Of a stretch of 64,000 nucleotides of DNA, positions 10,332 through 21,229 are shown in pieces. The notes under the pieces are model-generated. The model did no database searches. It was not told where the DNA came from and worked only from the letters and a program-made list of their open reading frames with translations. The stretch comes from Dryas octopetala (lineage: Eukaryota; Streptophyta; Magnoliopsida; Rosales; Rosaceae): positions 9,961,738 to 10,025,737 of the forward strand of contig OY992833.1 of NCBI GenBank assembly GCA_963921425.1, given 5' to 3'. Both the position numbers and the translations under genes were made by a program. Each line of letters starts with the position of its first letter. The stretch's first letter is position 1.

Positions 10332-13300
10332 TGTAACGACCCGACCCAAAGTTGACTTTTAAAAATAATGGACTTTCGTTTTTGACTTTGGGCACGTTGG
10401 AAAGGTCTCGAGTCCACGAGTTCGTAGACACGCGGCACGCGTCAATCGGAGCTACGATTTGAAAGATACGAGCATTTGAAGGAAAGGGCAATTTTGTAAT
10501 TTTGTAGGAGTGGGTTTTAAATACCCAAAATCCAGAAATTTCTGGACATTCTCTCTCCTCCCTCCCCGATCCTCTCCCTCTCCCGCGTGTCTCTCCCTCT
10601 CTCACTCACGCCGATCTGCCACCGGCGCGTGGCGGCGCGTCCGGCGGCGGATGGGCTAGGTTTTCAGCCCACCAGCATCGCCGCCCTCTCCTCTCTCTAC
10701 CCCTGGCCTCCGTTCAACCCAGAAAAGCCCCGAAAACCCGAAACCAGCCTAGACCCGATTTGAGCCTCGCCGTCGATCTGACTGTTCCGGCGAGATTTGG
10801 GTGGCCGGACCCACTGGGTCTTGTTCGCCTCACCACGGCGAGTTCAGCCGTGGTGTCCTCCTGCTCCGATGATGCTCCACGACGGAGCAATGAGCTCGGG
10901 AAGCCAAGTCGACCGCCAGCTTCCGCCGCCGATTTCGGCCATTTCCGGCGAGATTTGGCCGTCGGTCCAGTTGTCAAAAATGATCCTCGAGGTATGGGCC
11001 TTCTTTCCCCCTTGTTATTGCGTGTCAATTTTGAGAATCTAAAAATTTGAAACTTTAGGGCTTGTACCCATTTCGGGTTTGCCTTGAATTGAGCCTAGTT
11101 GAATGATTTCTGAGTTGTTTTTCATCCAATTGAAGGTCCTAAGTTAAATTTGGGTTGATTTTTAGTTGAAAAACCATTTTCTTAGATTGTGCCGCCGCAG
11201 CCACCACTGCCTCCGCCACTTGTGGCGGCGGGACAGTGGCCGTTTGTCTCTTTTTGCCCACTTTGAACTTCTAGGAGATCCTTGGAGGTTGTTTAGTGAG
11301 TTTCTGTGAAATTTCTGTGTTGTATAAGCCGGGCAGCCACCGTGTGTGGTGGCGGCCGCCCGTTTTGGACGATTAAACGACCAATTGTGAATTATGTATA
11401 TATTTAAGTTGGTTGTCTGGTCTTAACAGGTACATGGGCCCGAGAAATCTCATTCACGATGCCGTTATGCTGCCGGATTTGGTATCCGAGCAATGGCATC
11501 GTGAAGGATATTCCGGTCTTTTACGTAGTTAAATTGTGAGTGAAACTTATCTGTTTATGTTGTTAAGTATAGGATTTAGATCATGAGAAGGAATTGATGA
11601 GGATTAGAGGCTAAGAAATTAGTTGGGAATTATAGAGTTACCCTGGGATTAAGTATTGATTAGATGAGAAATGTCTATTTTTTTGAGGATCAAGGAAATG
11701 ATGATAATTGCTGAATTAGAAAAGAAATGTTGTTGACGAGGTATATGAGTAAGGACTAAGCAACTATTATATAGTGGATTGTGAGTATGAGTGACTAACA
11801 AGTGAGGGGGCGTGAGTAGGAATCAATTTCGGAGAAGATTTCGGTGTAGCTCGGGGTAGACTATGAGTAGATCTTTGGTTTTCGAAATGTTTTGCACGTT
11901 TTATAATTCCACTCTTTTCTTGATTTAATTGAGTATGGACAGTTTCTGGAAATGGTTTTTGGTATTATTTTGGAGAAGTTTTATTAATGAATTTATGTCC
12001 TTCAGAAAATGATTTTGATCGAGCAGCTTTCACAATTTGAGAATAATTTCATTTCAGCGGATTTATGGAAAGATTTAACTTTCAGTTTTTATCTGGAGGA
12101 GTAGTTTTTGAGAGGTGGTTGATTAAGATATACAGAAGCGGTTTCAAACCGCCATACTAGTACCCCCTTCAGCAGGTATGTATTGCTCTGCACTCGCCTA
12201 GAGATGACTCGGCGGTGTATGACCAGCACGCAGGTATATATTGCTCTGCACTCGCCTAGAGATGACTCGGTGGTGTACGACCAGCACTCGCTCTGCACTT
12301 GCCTAGTTGGCAGTGTACGACCAGCACTCGCTCTGCACTTGCCTAGTTGGCGGTGTATGACCAGCATGACACTCGCTCTGCACTTGCCTAATTGGCGGTG
12401 TATGACCAGCATGACACTCGCTCTGCACTTGCCTAATTGGCGGTGTATGACCAGCATGACACTCGCTCTGCACTTGCCTAATTGGCGGTGTATGACCAGC
12501 ATGATATTCGCTCTGCACTTGCCTAGTTGGCAGTGTACGACCAGCATTTGCCCTGCACTTGCCTAGTTGGCGGTGTACGACCAGCACTTGCTCTGCACTT
12601 GCCTAGTCGGCGGTGTATGACCAGCATCACAGCAGGTATAGATTTGCTCTGCACTTGCCTAGAGATGACTCGGCAGTGTATGACCAGCGATTCCCCGGGT
12701 ACTAGTGTGGCGTGAGATATCAGTTTGTGGAGCATTTTGCGAAATGAAATTACATCAGAAAATATTTTAAATGACAGTTTCAGTAGAGCATTGTGTTTTT
12801 ATTTCAGTTATTTTAACAGTTTTACAACTTGAAAATATTATTTATTCTTCAGAGTTCGAATTATAGTTTTGAGATGACTTAAAAATGGATTTGAAGGAAG
12901 AGAGGGATTTGAGAAATAGTTTTAAAGTTGGAGGGTTTCAAAGAGCGTCGTGAGTGAAATTGGATAGATGTTTGTTTGTATCGCGTGTTGTATGGCTTTT
13001 GTTCGTTAGGACTTGGGCTGGTTAGAACTTGGTAAGGTTTAGGCTTGAAGCTTGAGAAGGGAAGCGAGAGTGATTATGCCGTGAGGTTATTAATTAGGAT
13101 GTGGACGTTTGAGGTTGATGTTGAGGTTAATAGTTAACGATTAGGCAATTGATTTGCCAAAATGTTTTATTATTATTATTGATGAGATTTGATGTGCATT
13201 GAGGAGTTTTTGATTATCTTGATGCTTGGATGAATAGGGGTGGAATGTTTCGTAATTAAGTAATTATGGATGTGGTGTAGGATTTGTGTTTTGCATGTTA

Positions 13301-13480
13301 AGCAGGCTGAGGAAGCAGTGGGAAGAAAACAAGGCAGTGAGACCTAGAGAGATTTATTTAAAATGTTTTTGACAGAATTATATTTACTTATGTTGTTGTG
13401 CATGGCTCAAAAGTAAGAGAAAATAGATTTAACAGTTTGATGTTCAGTATTTTCATGGGCCTGAGGTTCGGGGCGTTTCA
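10332..13480 (+). mobile_element. Solo LTR of a Ty3/gypsy-type element, present only in copy A
   Basis: A 3149-bp block starts TGTAACGACCCGACCC and ends GGGGCGTTTCA (TG...CA), flanked on both sides by AATAC (10327-10331 and 13481-13485). Copy B (around 59156-59166) has one AATAC and no insert, so insertion boundaries and target duplication are exact. There is no primer binding site, coding frame or second LTR inside, so it is a solo LTR left by LTR-LTR recombination. The TGTAACGACCCG start is shared with the 25-kb gypsy element, suggesting a related chromovirus lineage. A CT-rich region near 10545-10600 follows a possible TATA (TTTTAAATA, about 10514-10522), as in LTR promoters. Confidence 0.93.
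12172..12700. repeat. Short tandem-repeat array inside solo LTR
   Basis: About eleven head-to-tail units of roughly 40-68 bp contain GCTCTGCACTTGCCTA and GGTGTATGACCAGCA. Two subtypes alternate: short units (about 40 bp) and units with an ATGACA insertion (45 bp). Outer units carry an extra GAGATGACTCGG. Because 45 is a multiple of three, long frames open on both strands, but they are not genes. Confidence 0.85.
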
Positions 13481-13485
13481 AATAC

Positions 13486-14330
13486 TTAATTGCCACTGTC
13501 GGGCAGTAACAATAGATCATTGTTATTGTCGAACAGTAACAATAAGTGATTTTTGGATTTGGTTTTGATGTGTTTCTTGCATTTTTGAACTAATTTTTAT
13601 GTGATTGCCACTGCCTGCCTAATAGTGACAATTGTTAAATAGTATTTTTTTTACAGTGGCTATTTTTTTGGCAGTGACTATTGTTAAAAAAAAAATAGAA
13701 GACACACGGCAGCTTCAACAAAAAAGAAAAAAAGAAGAAAAGAAGAAGACACATGACAACTTCATTAAAAAAAAAAAAAAAAGAAGGAAGTACATGCCTG
13801 CTTCAGCAAAAAGAAAAAAAGAAGAAGACAAAGATTTTTGTTTTTTATGTGTTTATGTTCGAAAAATACATAAGATTTGTATATATATATTGTTTATGGG
13901 TTTTTTTTAGCACAGTGAGAATAATCATTGTTCGATAGTGGCAATAAATAATAATTGTCACTGTGACAGTAGCAATTAGGTGATTGTTACTGTGTGATAG
14001 TAACAAATTAGCAATCAGGTGATTGTTACTCTCTGAATTTTGTGATTTTCTATGGTCTGAATTTTGGTGATTGTTATTGTATGACAGTAACAAAATATAT
14101 TAGTTATCTTCAATAGGTGATTGTTACTGTCAAACAGTAGCAATATGTGATTGTTACTATCAGACAGTAGCAATAGGTGATTGTTACTTCAAATAATAAC
14201 AATACCGGATTGTCACTGCCAGAAAGTAGCAATAAGTGATTGTTACTATCAAATAATGATAATACTTGATTGCCACTGCTCGACAGTAGCAATAGGTGAT
14301 TGTTACTATTCGATAGTAACAATTATATTT
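13486..14330. repeat. Array of ~30-bp palindromes, copy A
   Basis: From about 14118 to 14328 seven units of exactly 30 bp follow head to tail. Each is an imperfect palindrome of the form ATTGTTACT-(A/G)TC...-GACAGTAGCAAT. Looser copies of the same palindrome lie at 13490-13540, 13605-13640 and 13910-14095, and one half lies left of the solo LTR at 10303-10331. Between them is an A-rich stretch (13680-13840) whose open frames are low complexity. A family of such hairpins could extrude cruciforms or give foldback RNA. Its origin is unknown. Confidence 0.75.
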
Positions 14331-14672
14331 ACTATTAAAACGTAAAAGATTATGAATGCCTCATCTTGATTTTTTTTTATTTTATATTAGTTATTATTTA
14401 ACATGTTTATGAAATGAAAAATATCTAAATTATATATATTTTTGGATAGTTTATGTAGTTATGTACCATTTGGCATTGAAATGAAAAAAATAATAATAAA
14501 GAAAGGAAAAAATGGAATTTTTAAAAATACTGTAGCGCTACAGTAACGGCGTCACTGTAGCGCTGTTACTGTAGCACCGAGTTTTTAAAAGTGGGCCGCT
14601 ACAGTATTTCACTGTAGCGTTTTGGGCCGGATGAATAGTAAATTTTAAAAAATGGACTTTAAAAAAAAAACC
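14331..14672. repeat. AT-rich spacer plus CTGTAGCG inverted-repeat cluster
   Basis: From 14529 to about 14626 ACTGTAGCG and its complement CGCTACAGT alternate: CTGTAGCGCTACAG is a perfect palindrome, followed by a GTTACTGTAGC pair and another CGCTACAGT...ACTGTAGCG pair. It ends in GGGCCGGATG and then ACTTTAAAAAAAAAACCC, the same kind of tail as the AT-rich repeats (8637-8671). The 14331-14528 part is featureless AT-rich DNA. Confidence 0.6.
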
Positions 14673-14673
14673 C

Positions 14674-14906
14674 AAATTTAAATACCCTTATGGTTTTAGT
14701 CTAAATATAATTGATAAAATAGACCAAACTGTGAATCATGGGATTTTAAAATGAGAAAATATTAAAAAAAAAAATTTTCAAGAGTGGTTTTAACTTTTAA
14801 CAAATGTCCCCCCTTCTCTTTTTCCTAGTTCACATTGGTAAATTAATTTTTTAACAACCGTTCTATTTTTAACCGACTGATCACAATCCAAATCCAGTTC
14901 AGAATG
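14674..14906. repeat. 0.23-kb repeat tail, first occurrence
   Basis: This runs from AAATTTAAATACCC to GTTCAGAATG and is nearly identical to 17797-18028 (and 60359-60592, 63446-63677 in copy B). At 17.8 kb it follows the AT-rich repeat directly, whereas here it is separated from repeat A1 by 8750-14673. Confidence 0.75.
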
Positions 14907-15150
14907 TTGTTAATGAGAAAATTGAGAAGACTATTGAAGGCTTGAAGCAAAGGTATGTTTGGTTGGATAAGAAGCTTCAAACTCCTGAATATTCAGTCAT
15001 TCTAATGATTCTCCACCAATATTGTAAGTTTAAGTCTCCAAATTGATATTGAAACATACAAATTGATTAATTATAGTCTAAATTTTGAGCTTTCAAATAG
15101 AGACCTTTAGAGTCATATCATAAGCAAAAAGAAGACAGCTGAACAAGTTT
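14907..15150. other. Unassigned sequence with short exon-like frame
   Basis: An open stretch from about 14904 to 15045 on the plus strand encodes NEKIEKTIEGLKQRYVWLDK and continues to a TGA. The preceding CAG and internal GGTATGT look like splice sites. The protein family is not recognised, and it may be chance or an exon remnant. The rest is AT-rich and lies just upstream of the 7SL promoter. Confidence 0.25.
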
Positions 15151-15193
15151 GTCCCACATCGCTAAAATGAAATTTGACATTACGCTTTATAAG
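15151..15193 (+). promoter_or_regulatory. USE and TATA box of 7SL RNA gene, copy A
   Basis: GTCCCACATCG at 15151-15161 exactly fits the plant snRNA upstream sequence element (RTCCCACATCG). TTTATAAG follows at 15186-15193, leaving 24 bp between the two. In plants the short USE-TATA spacing specifies RNA polymerase III, and the RNA start (15216) is 30 bp from the TATA start, as expected. Confidence 0.9.
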
Positions 15194-15215
15194 CCTAGTA
15201 TAAGAATGTTGTATC

Positions 15216-15524
15216 GCCGAGCTTAGCAACGCAAGCTTGTAACCCAAGTGGGGGCATTGAGGTGTTGGGACATTGACTCAGCATTTGCTGGTCGGGTTTG
15301 GTGTGGCTTCAATCTGGCCCGCCCATTCCAAGCGAGGGGTTGAGCTTTGTGGCTTGGGCGAAGGCTCGGGTCACACGGCTTCTAGAGTGGAGGGCACAGC
15401 GTGAGGCTGGCTTCACAGAGCAGCGATTACCTCCCGCTCTTTGCAGTGGAAGGATAACGGGTCGGTGCCACCCTGACCCATCATGGTCTGCCGGGCTCTG
15501 CCAATTGGACCAACACCTTTTTTT
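15216..15524 (+). ncRNA. 7SL (signal recognition particle) RNA gene, copy A
   Basis: About 302 nt of GC-rich sequence start GCCGAGC and carry, in the 5' Alu-domain part, CTTGTAACCC followed by GTGGGGGCATT, the conserved UGUAA turn and loop region of plant 7SL. The middle and 3' part contain GGTTGAGCTTTGTGGCTTGG, CTTCTAGAGTGGAGG and CACAGAGCAGCGATTACC, all familiar from plant 7SL S-domains. A seven-T terminator ends it (15518-15524). Length fits plant 7SL (about 300 nt). Promoter elements are intact, so it could be transcribed by polymerase III. Some positions in the first third look divergent, so a non-functional variant cannot be excluded. The long frame across this locus (15298-15582) is not a protein gene. 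Confidence 0.87.
15518..15524 (+). terminator. Polymerase III oligo-T terminator of 7SL
   Basis: Seven consecutive T after the 3' end of the 7SL RNA; polymerase III stops at runs of four or more. Confidence 0.85.
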
Positions 15525-16813
15525 ATTTTGCTTCTCAGCAAAAACAACCTTCCATTTCGTAAGTGGATTTTTGGCTTTCTGATGGGTAAGATAATGAAAA
15601 TTTCGTGTAGATTTTAGTGGTTAATCAAAGTGTGTCTTCTATTTCTTATGGGTAAGTGGATTTTTGGCTTTCTGATGGGTAAGATAGTGAGAATTTCGTG
15701 TAGATTTTAGTGCTTAATCAAAGTGTGTTCTTGAAAATTATTATTTGGGAACTGAACATTTTGCTTGTTTCGAAGGCTTCAATAGCCTTCAAGCCTTCAA
15801 TAGTCTTCGAAAGATTAGGCAACTTGTTTTGTTTTAATGCCAATGAGCTTATGTTGCGACAGTTTGTTTTTATTTTGGTTGGAAGTGCTAAGGATTTTGA
15901 ACGCTATTCATTCAGTTTTGTTTTGATCGAGATAATTTAATATTTGAATGGTTATTTAACCAGAAAAACTTTATATGATCATTCAAAATTTAGGCCTTTT
16001 AATTTTATAATTTATCGACAGTCTTATGGCTTTTAAAATTCTAACTAAAGTCTCATAATATTGTAACTATTTCATGTTACATAATATTGGTCCATTAGTT
16101 TCTATTTTTTTCACACACACCAGATGCCGAGCGCTCGGCAACCATTTTCCAGTGTTCAGCAGTGCATTTTTACTTCTTCCTTAAGCCCTGGTTTGTCAGT
16201 TTTATATTAGGTTTTAACTTTGAGATTTTGGACTCCACAAAACTCATTCTATACTCATTCTATACTCTATTAAGATATGAGGTGAACTCGTATCCCTATA
16301 CCCTCAAAAAATAAAAAAATAATGACATATTTATTTGACAAGGCAATGGTCAAAGGGCTTTATTTGAAAAAAAAAAAAAAAACAAAACAAAATCATAAGG
16401 TTTTTTTTCAAATAAGAAATGTTAGAATTACTAAACTCTAATTTTTTTCTTTTTCTAATCAGAGGTGGTATTTGGGGTTATGGTTACCATGAGCGGGTGA
16501 GGCCCAGACCTCCTGATTGTATTCCTTGTACCCTGGAAGAGGATAGATTGGGCTTGGTGAGGCCCAAGCCTCCTGATTGTATTCTATTTTTTAGATGTGA
16601 GGTTACAACCAATAAAAGAGATATCTTGTACGCTCAAATTAACTTATTTGATAACTTTAAATTGAGATTTATAAATAAAAAGAGAAAATTAGGTGTAAGT
16701 TCAATTTTGGAGTGTCTTTTGGACTAAAACCATATAGCTTTTTTTATTTGTACTGAAATCCATTTTTTTAGGCTAAAGTTCAAAAAATGGACCCACATAT
16801 ATGTCGCTTTTTT
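15525..16813. other. Non-coding stretch downstream of 7SL with two local duplications
   Basis: A unit of about 95 bp is tandemly duplicated at about 15558-15735 (GTAAGTGGATTTTTGGCTTT start). A second local duplication of about 60 bp lies at 16498-16590 (GGTGAGGCCCA...CCTCCTGATTGTATTC). It also holds CCGAGCGCTCGG, a perfect palindrome, near 16128. Homopolymer A and T runs surround 16365-16415. I see no gene; the short frame at 16419-16727 is not supported. Confidence 0.5.
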
Positions 16814-17805
16814 GAATTTTGGCTCATATTATCTCCTAAAATTAAGATAATTAATATGAATTAATTTTAAGAATTTTGGAATTTTGGCTCATATTCCATA
16901 ATTTTAAGAATTATGGAATTTTGGTTCATATTAATTTTAAGATAATTAATATTAATTTTAGGAATTAATATTAAAGATGTCCTAATTTTTCCATTAGGAC
17001 ATCTTTAATACTTACACTTTTTAATTAAAACAACTATTCAAAATATATCAATTTTTATATTTTTTAATTTAAAATTATTTAAGATAATTTCCGCTTAGGT
17101 AATATTATGTTTTAGATTTAGGGTTTAGGTTATAGAGTGTATAATGTGGCATATTAGGTTTTAAGATCACCCAAAATCTTTGACTTAAAACCTAACGTAA
17201 AGCCGACAAACCATGCACAAGAATAAGACTTACGGGATTAGGGTTTAGATTTAGGGTATAGGGTTTTAGATAGGATAAAGTGATAATATTAGGATAATAT
17301 AATATGATAATACTAGAATAATATAATAAGATAATATTAGGATAATATTAGAATTTAAATCTCATTAATTTTAAAGTAAATTACTCTAAAGTTCATTTTA
17401 CAGGCCCAAATGATAAACAAACTCACCTAAAAAGTTACAATGATAAATAAGTTCAATTTGTACAAATAAACCCCACTTTATATCTTCTTCCTTGTTTTTT
17501 TTTTTTTTTTAACTAGAAAAATTGTCACTGTTGCACAGTGGTAATTAGTAACAGTATAACACGAGTGTTTTATACAATTCAAAGAGTGAAAATTGACGAG
17601 CACTCGGTGAACAGTACCGAGTGCTCGATGAAAGTTTCTAGCACTCAGACCGACCTATCACCATGTTTTGCAAATGGGTCGCCCGATCATGGGCTTTTTA
17701 ATTTTGCACTTTAAAAAAAAAAACCCCTTCAATTTATGATGATATTAGAGTAGTTTTGAAATAAAAATATTTGGACAATATTTTGGACTTTAGTCAAAAT
17801 TTAAA
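16814..17805. repeat. AT-rich non-coding repeat with hairpins (A2)
   Basis: Second copy of the repeat at 7695-8749, starting at the same GAATTTTGGCTCATATT and keeping both hairpins. An internal deletion near 16875 shortens it to about 0.99 kb. It runs directly into the 0.23-kb tail. Confidence 0.78.
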
Positions 17806-18028
17806 TACCCTTATGGTTTTAGTCTAAATATAATTGATAAAATAGACCAAACTGTAAATCATGGGATTTTAAAATGAGAAAATATTAAAAAAATTCTCTT
17901 CAAGAGTGGTTTTAACTTTTAACAAATGTCTCCCCTTATCTTTTTCCTAGTTCACACTGGTAAATTAATTTTTTAACAACCGTTCTATTTTTAACCGACT
18001 GATCACAATCCAAATCCAGTTCAGAATG
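17797..18028. repeat. 0.23-kb repeat tail, second occurrence
   Basis: Matches 14674-14906 and ends in the same GTTCAGAATG. The A/B segmental homology ends just beyond it, with a last shared 18-bp block at 18041-18058. Confidence 0.75.
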
Positions 18029-18058
18029 GAATAGAACTGCAATTAAACTTTTCCATAT

Positions 18059-18864
18059 GAATGCATATAATCGTTCATAAGTGCTTTAATTATCTATGTC
18101 TTGGTCATGCACCAAATCAGTTAAGGCCAACACATTCATATACCAAGTAATAGACATATATATTACATCCGGCAATTTCCTTTGAAATCAAACATGCCAT
18201 AATAGTGTTCCGTATCATAATTTCTTTGTATCTTTAATTATATATATCTGATAGCAAAACAAAAAGCAATAAACCATGGGTAAAAATCAAACCATATATA
18301 TATACGAACTATATATATAAATAAGATTCAATTAAACACTGAAACACGTCACACATATGTCAAAACCATACATATGAATTGATGTATTGTTATTGATATC
18401 ATATAAGTTTGTCTAAGAACCTTATATTCATAATACTGTTTATACAATATCAAGCAACACTTTTGAGCAAGAAGACTCGATCTTTCTTTATTCATTCTTT
18501 ATCATATTACCAAATTATAGGGAAGACATTTTCTAGATAGTCTCTACACCTTTAAGCAAGAAAAAATATCTAAAATTATCCTTATGTTTTTTCTAATCTG
18601 TAACATGCCAGTATCAAGTCTGTTTAGTTAAAATCTTTGAGAAATAAACTATTAATTTGATATTGCAAGTTTGATCTGAAACTGTAATCTCTAAAAACTG
18701 CAACTGAATTATATTGCTTTGGCAGTGCTAATCAATTTAAATTTAGGATTAAGATCAAGAGATTCTATAAGCATCATATATGGCAGTCGATTGCATATAA
18801 ACAAAAAAATTGCTTAAATAGATATATTCAGTCATGCAAATATGCAGACATCGCAGCATATGAC
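18059..18864. other. AT-rich intergenic DNA, nothing recognised
   Basis: No coding frame, structural RNA or repeat family was recognised. The sequence has ATATAT runs near 18170-18320. The homology to copy B stops at its left edge. Confidence 0.5.
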
Positions 18865-19230
18865 AGAATAATATAATGAGATAATATTAGGATAATATTA
18901 GAATTTAAATCTCATTAATTTTAAAGTAAATTACTCTAAAATCCATTTTACAGCTCTAAATGATAAATAAACTCACTTAAAAAGTTACAATAATAAATAG
19001 ATTCAATTTGTATAAATAAAGCCCACTTTATATCTTCTTCCTTGTTTTTTTTTTTTTTAACTGGAAAAATTGCCACTGTCCAAGTGCTCGATGAACAGTA
19101 CCGAGTGCTCGGTGAACAGTATCGAGTGCTCGGTGAAAGTTCCTAGCACTCAGACCGACCTGTCACCATGTTTTGCAAATGAGTCGGCCGATCATGGGCT
19201 TTTTAATTTTGCACTTTAAAAAAAAAAACC
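18865..19230. repeat. Truncated copy of AT-rich repeat
   Basis: This matches the distal part of the repeats at 8230-8675 and 17300-17735, including the palindromic CGAGTGCTCGGTGAACAGTA stretch (here in two to three copies) and the ACTTTAAAAAAAAAAACC tail where it ends. It lacks the first 0.5 kb of the unit. Confidence 0.7.
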
Positions 19231-19842
19231 AAGTTCATATCTTTCAGCTATTATCATAAATAAAAAACAAAAATAAACCAGATTAACCAAAACCATACTG
19301 ATCAGTGTTAATAACTTGTTTGTATATCACATATTCATACTGGACATGTCTACAAAAATTTCACAAATAAAATTTGACTATCAAGTTCCTAGTTACGCAA
19401 TAAAACCCACCAAAAACCAATCAGACAAATATATATAATCTTTTGTCTTCCAACCTTACACGAAAAGGGTACCCAAGGTATCTTTATGCACAATATGATG
19501 AAGAAAAATGTGTATGGTGGAATAAACACATTCAATTCGCATGTGGTAAGAAAACATGCATATATATAATCAGAAATCAACAACAACAATTTTAGTAACT
19601 AAATACATATATATTATTGAGGAAGAAAAAGTGGACAGATTTCATGGAAAAATAGCACATCCAAATGAAAGAGCCATAGGGAACAGCTTCGATGCATCAA
19701 ATAAGTTAAAAGCATGGAGTAGAAAACAAATTCAAATTTTGGCATTCTAGAGCTACAGCCTAAGATTCTTTGTCAGCTTTAATCTTCAATCAAGAGCCAC
19801 TGCTAATTCTTTTGACTGAATTGCAAAACTTTTATGCAAAAA

Positions 19843-19878
<36 letters not shown>

Positions 19879-19891
19879 TACATGTGTTCCA
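19231..19891. other. 3' flank of mL46 fragment, AT-rich
   Basis: On the minus strand this is downstream of the mL46 stop codon, so it may include the old 3' UTR. An AT dinucleotide microsatellite lies at about 19850-19877. No other feature is seen. Confidence 0.4.
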
Positions 19892-20548
19892 TCAGCTTAT
19901 GATCATCTTGTTGAGAAATTCAGCTTTCTTAGGTAAATATTCCATCACTTCATCCTTGGTCACCCAAACAAAATCCTCACACTTCCCAATTTTCAATTTA
20001 TTGGTTGCAATCACTTGAGACTTGAAAAAGAATTGTTGACAAAAGGGAGAAAATGAAAAAAAAAATTACATTAAATTTCAAAAAAAGAAAAAAGAAAAAG
20101 AAAAGAGGAAGCAGTCCTTAATATTTTGTATTTGATAATAGGAATCATAGGCAGCAACAAATAGACATTTATTAGTTATGGGCTGAAGCCAGTATAAGAC
20201 AGAAAAATAGATTTCCAAAAGCATACCTTAAAAGATGGAGAGTCTGGCACATTGTGTGTTGACTGTATACCCGTATGGGCCATAGGAGCATTTCCAACAA
20301 AATATGTGTGGGACAGATCTCCTAGGACAGATTTTAATGGAAATTCTGCACACTGAAAATTCATGGGATTTATATGGAAGAATAAGGAGAAGAAATAGAA
20401 ATATATGGCATCATATACCAGCCATTACCTTCAGCAATGTCTCCTCAGACTCATAAACGTTTTCCGAAAAATGCCACACTGGTTTCCCACTAGGAGATCC
20501 AGATGTGTTACCATAGAGAAGAAGATATAGTCTTGTGTCAAGTGCTCT
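19892..20548 (-). pseudogene. Mitochondrial ribosomal protein mL46 gene fragment (C-terminal three exons)
   Basis: Three minus-strand exons keep one reading phase: 20548-20429 (40 codons, RALDTRLYLLLYG...), 20352-20227 (42 codons, KSVLGDLSHTYFVGNAPMAH) and 20032-19892 (46 codons plus TGA, FFFKSQVIA... to ...FLNKMIIS). GT donors and AG acceptors frame the first two junctions. At the third exon the expected acceptor reads AA instead of AG. The protein matches the Nudix-like C-terminal half of plant mL46 (large mitoribosomal subunit, formerly MRPL46) as I know it; about 128 of roughly 230 residues are present. The N-terminal exons are missing: a LINE remnant starts about 100 bp upstream. Retained introns exclude a processed copy. 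Probably a truncated gene or transduplicated fragment. Confidence 0.72.
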
Positions 20549-20650
20549 CTGCAATGACCTAATGAACAAGAAGATTGTAAGAAGGGTTATATAAAGAATA
20601 TGAGGATCCCACAAATTTATAAGCAATAAGAATTGATCAATAACGTGGGA

Positions 20651-20859
20651 GTTCTGGCGCATGATTTCAAGGAGGCTAACAAAAGAGATGTATGCTCGAA
20701 TTCACCGTCAACCACTCCGAGGTGGGTGTGCCCGCCGTCAGGTTGGGTGAAAGTTAATGTGGATGAAGCAGCTACGACCTAGTCAGGTGTCCGAAGTGTC
20801 GGAGTCGTGATCCATGATGAAACTGGAAAACTCATGGCGGCCAGAGCAAACCAAGTGCA
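20651..20859 (+). pseudogene. LINE RNase H (RVT_3) fragment
   Basis: The plus-strand frame VLAHDFKEAN...PRWVCPPSGWVKVNVDEA...GVVIHDETGKLMAARA matches the RNase H-like domain at the C-terminus of plant L1-type LINEs, where WVKLNVDGA...GVGVVIRD is typical. A TAG lies after DEAATT and the domain is cut off by a copia LTR at 20860. Only this fragment of the element remains. Confidence 0.7.
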
Positions 20860-21229
20860 TGTTGGAATTAATGCACTCTAAGTGACTTTTTAAAACATTT
20901 ATATTTATGGTAGCAGCCATGTTAGCTAGAGCAGACAATGCATGGCTCATCTTTAGAATTCCTAGGCAAAGTCCTTTCAGCTTTCTTGTAAAGAAATCTC
21001 TAGAGCTATATGCTTTTATATTTATATTAGATGTAATTAATAGTCAGTAAGCTAATTAATCAAACACTCAAGAGCTCTACTGTAGCAACTCAAACCTTTG
21101 TGTTCTATGCATAATTTTTCTACATAAATCTCATGTTTTGTTTCTTATTTTCATTCCTCATCCAACAAATTGGTACCAGAACAAGTTCTTTCAATCATAC
21201 TGGGAGAATAACAAGCTACATCGTAGGAT

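Noticed and set aside
12089..12735. Repeat-protein-like frames on both strands
   Set aside because: They are produced by 45-bp tandem units in a solo LTR, which keep all frames open; no start context or homology.
13632..13938. Lysine-rich frames (also 59360-59620)
   Set aside because: A-rich low-complexity sequence; copies A and B differ by indels that change the frame.
15298..15582. Open frame of 94 codons
   Set aside because: It lies within the 7SL RNA gene and its terminator; the GC-rich structural RNA explains it.
16419..16727. Frame of 102 codons with repeated RPxPPDCI words
   Set aside because: It comes from a local 60-bp duplication; no supporting start, splice or homology, though a LINE or retrotransposon 3' remnant is possible.
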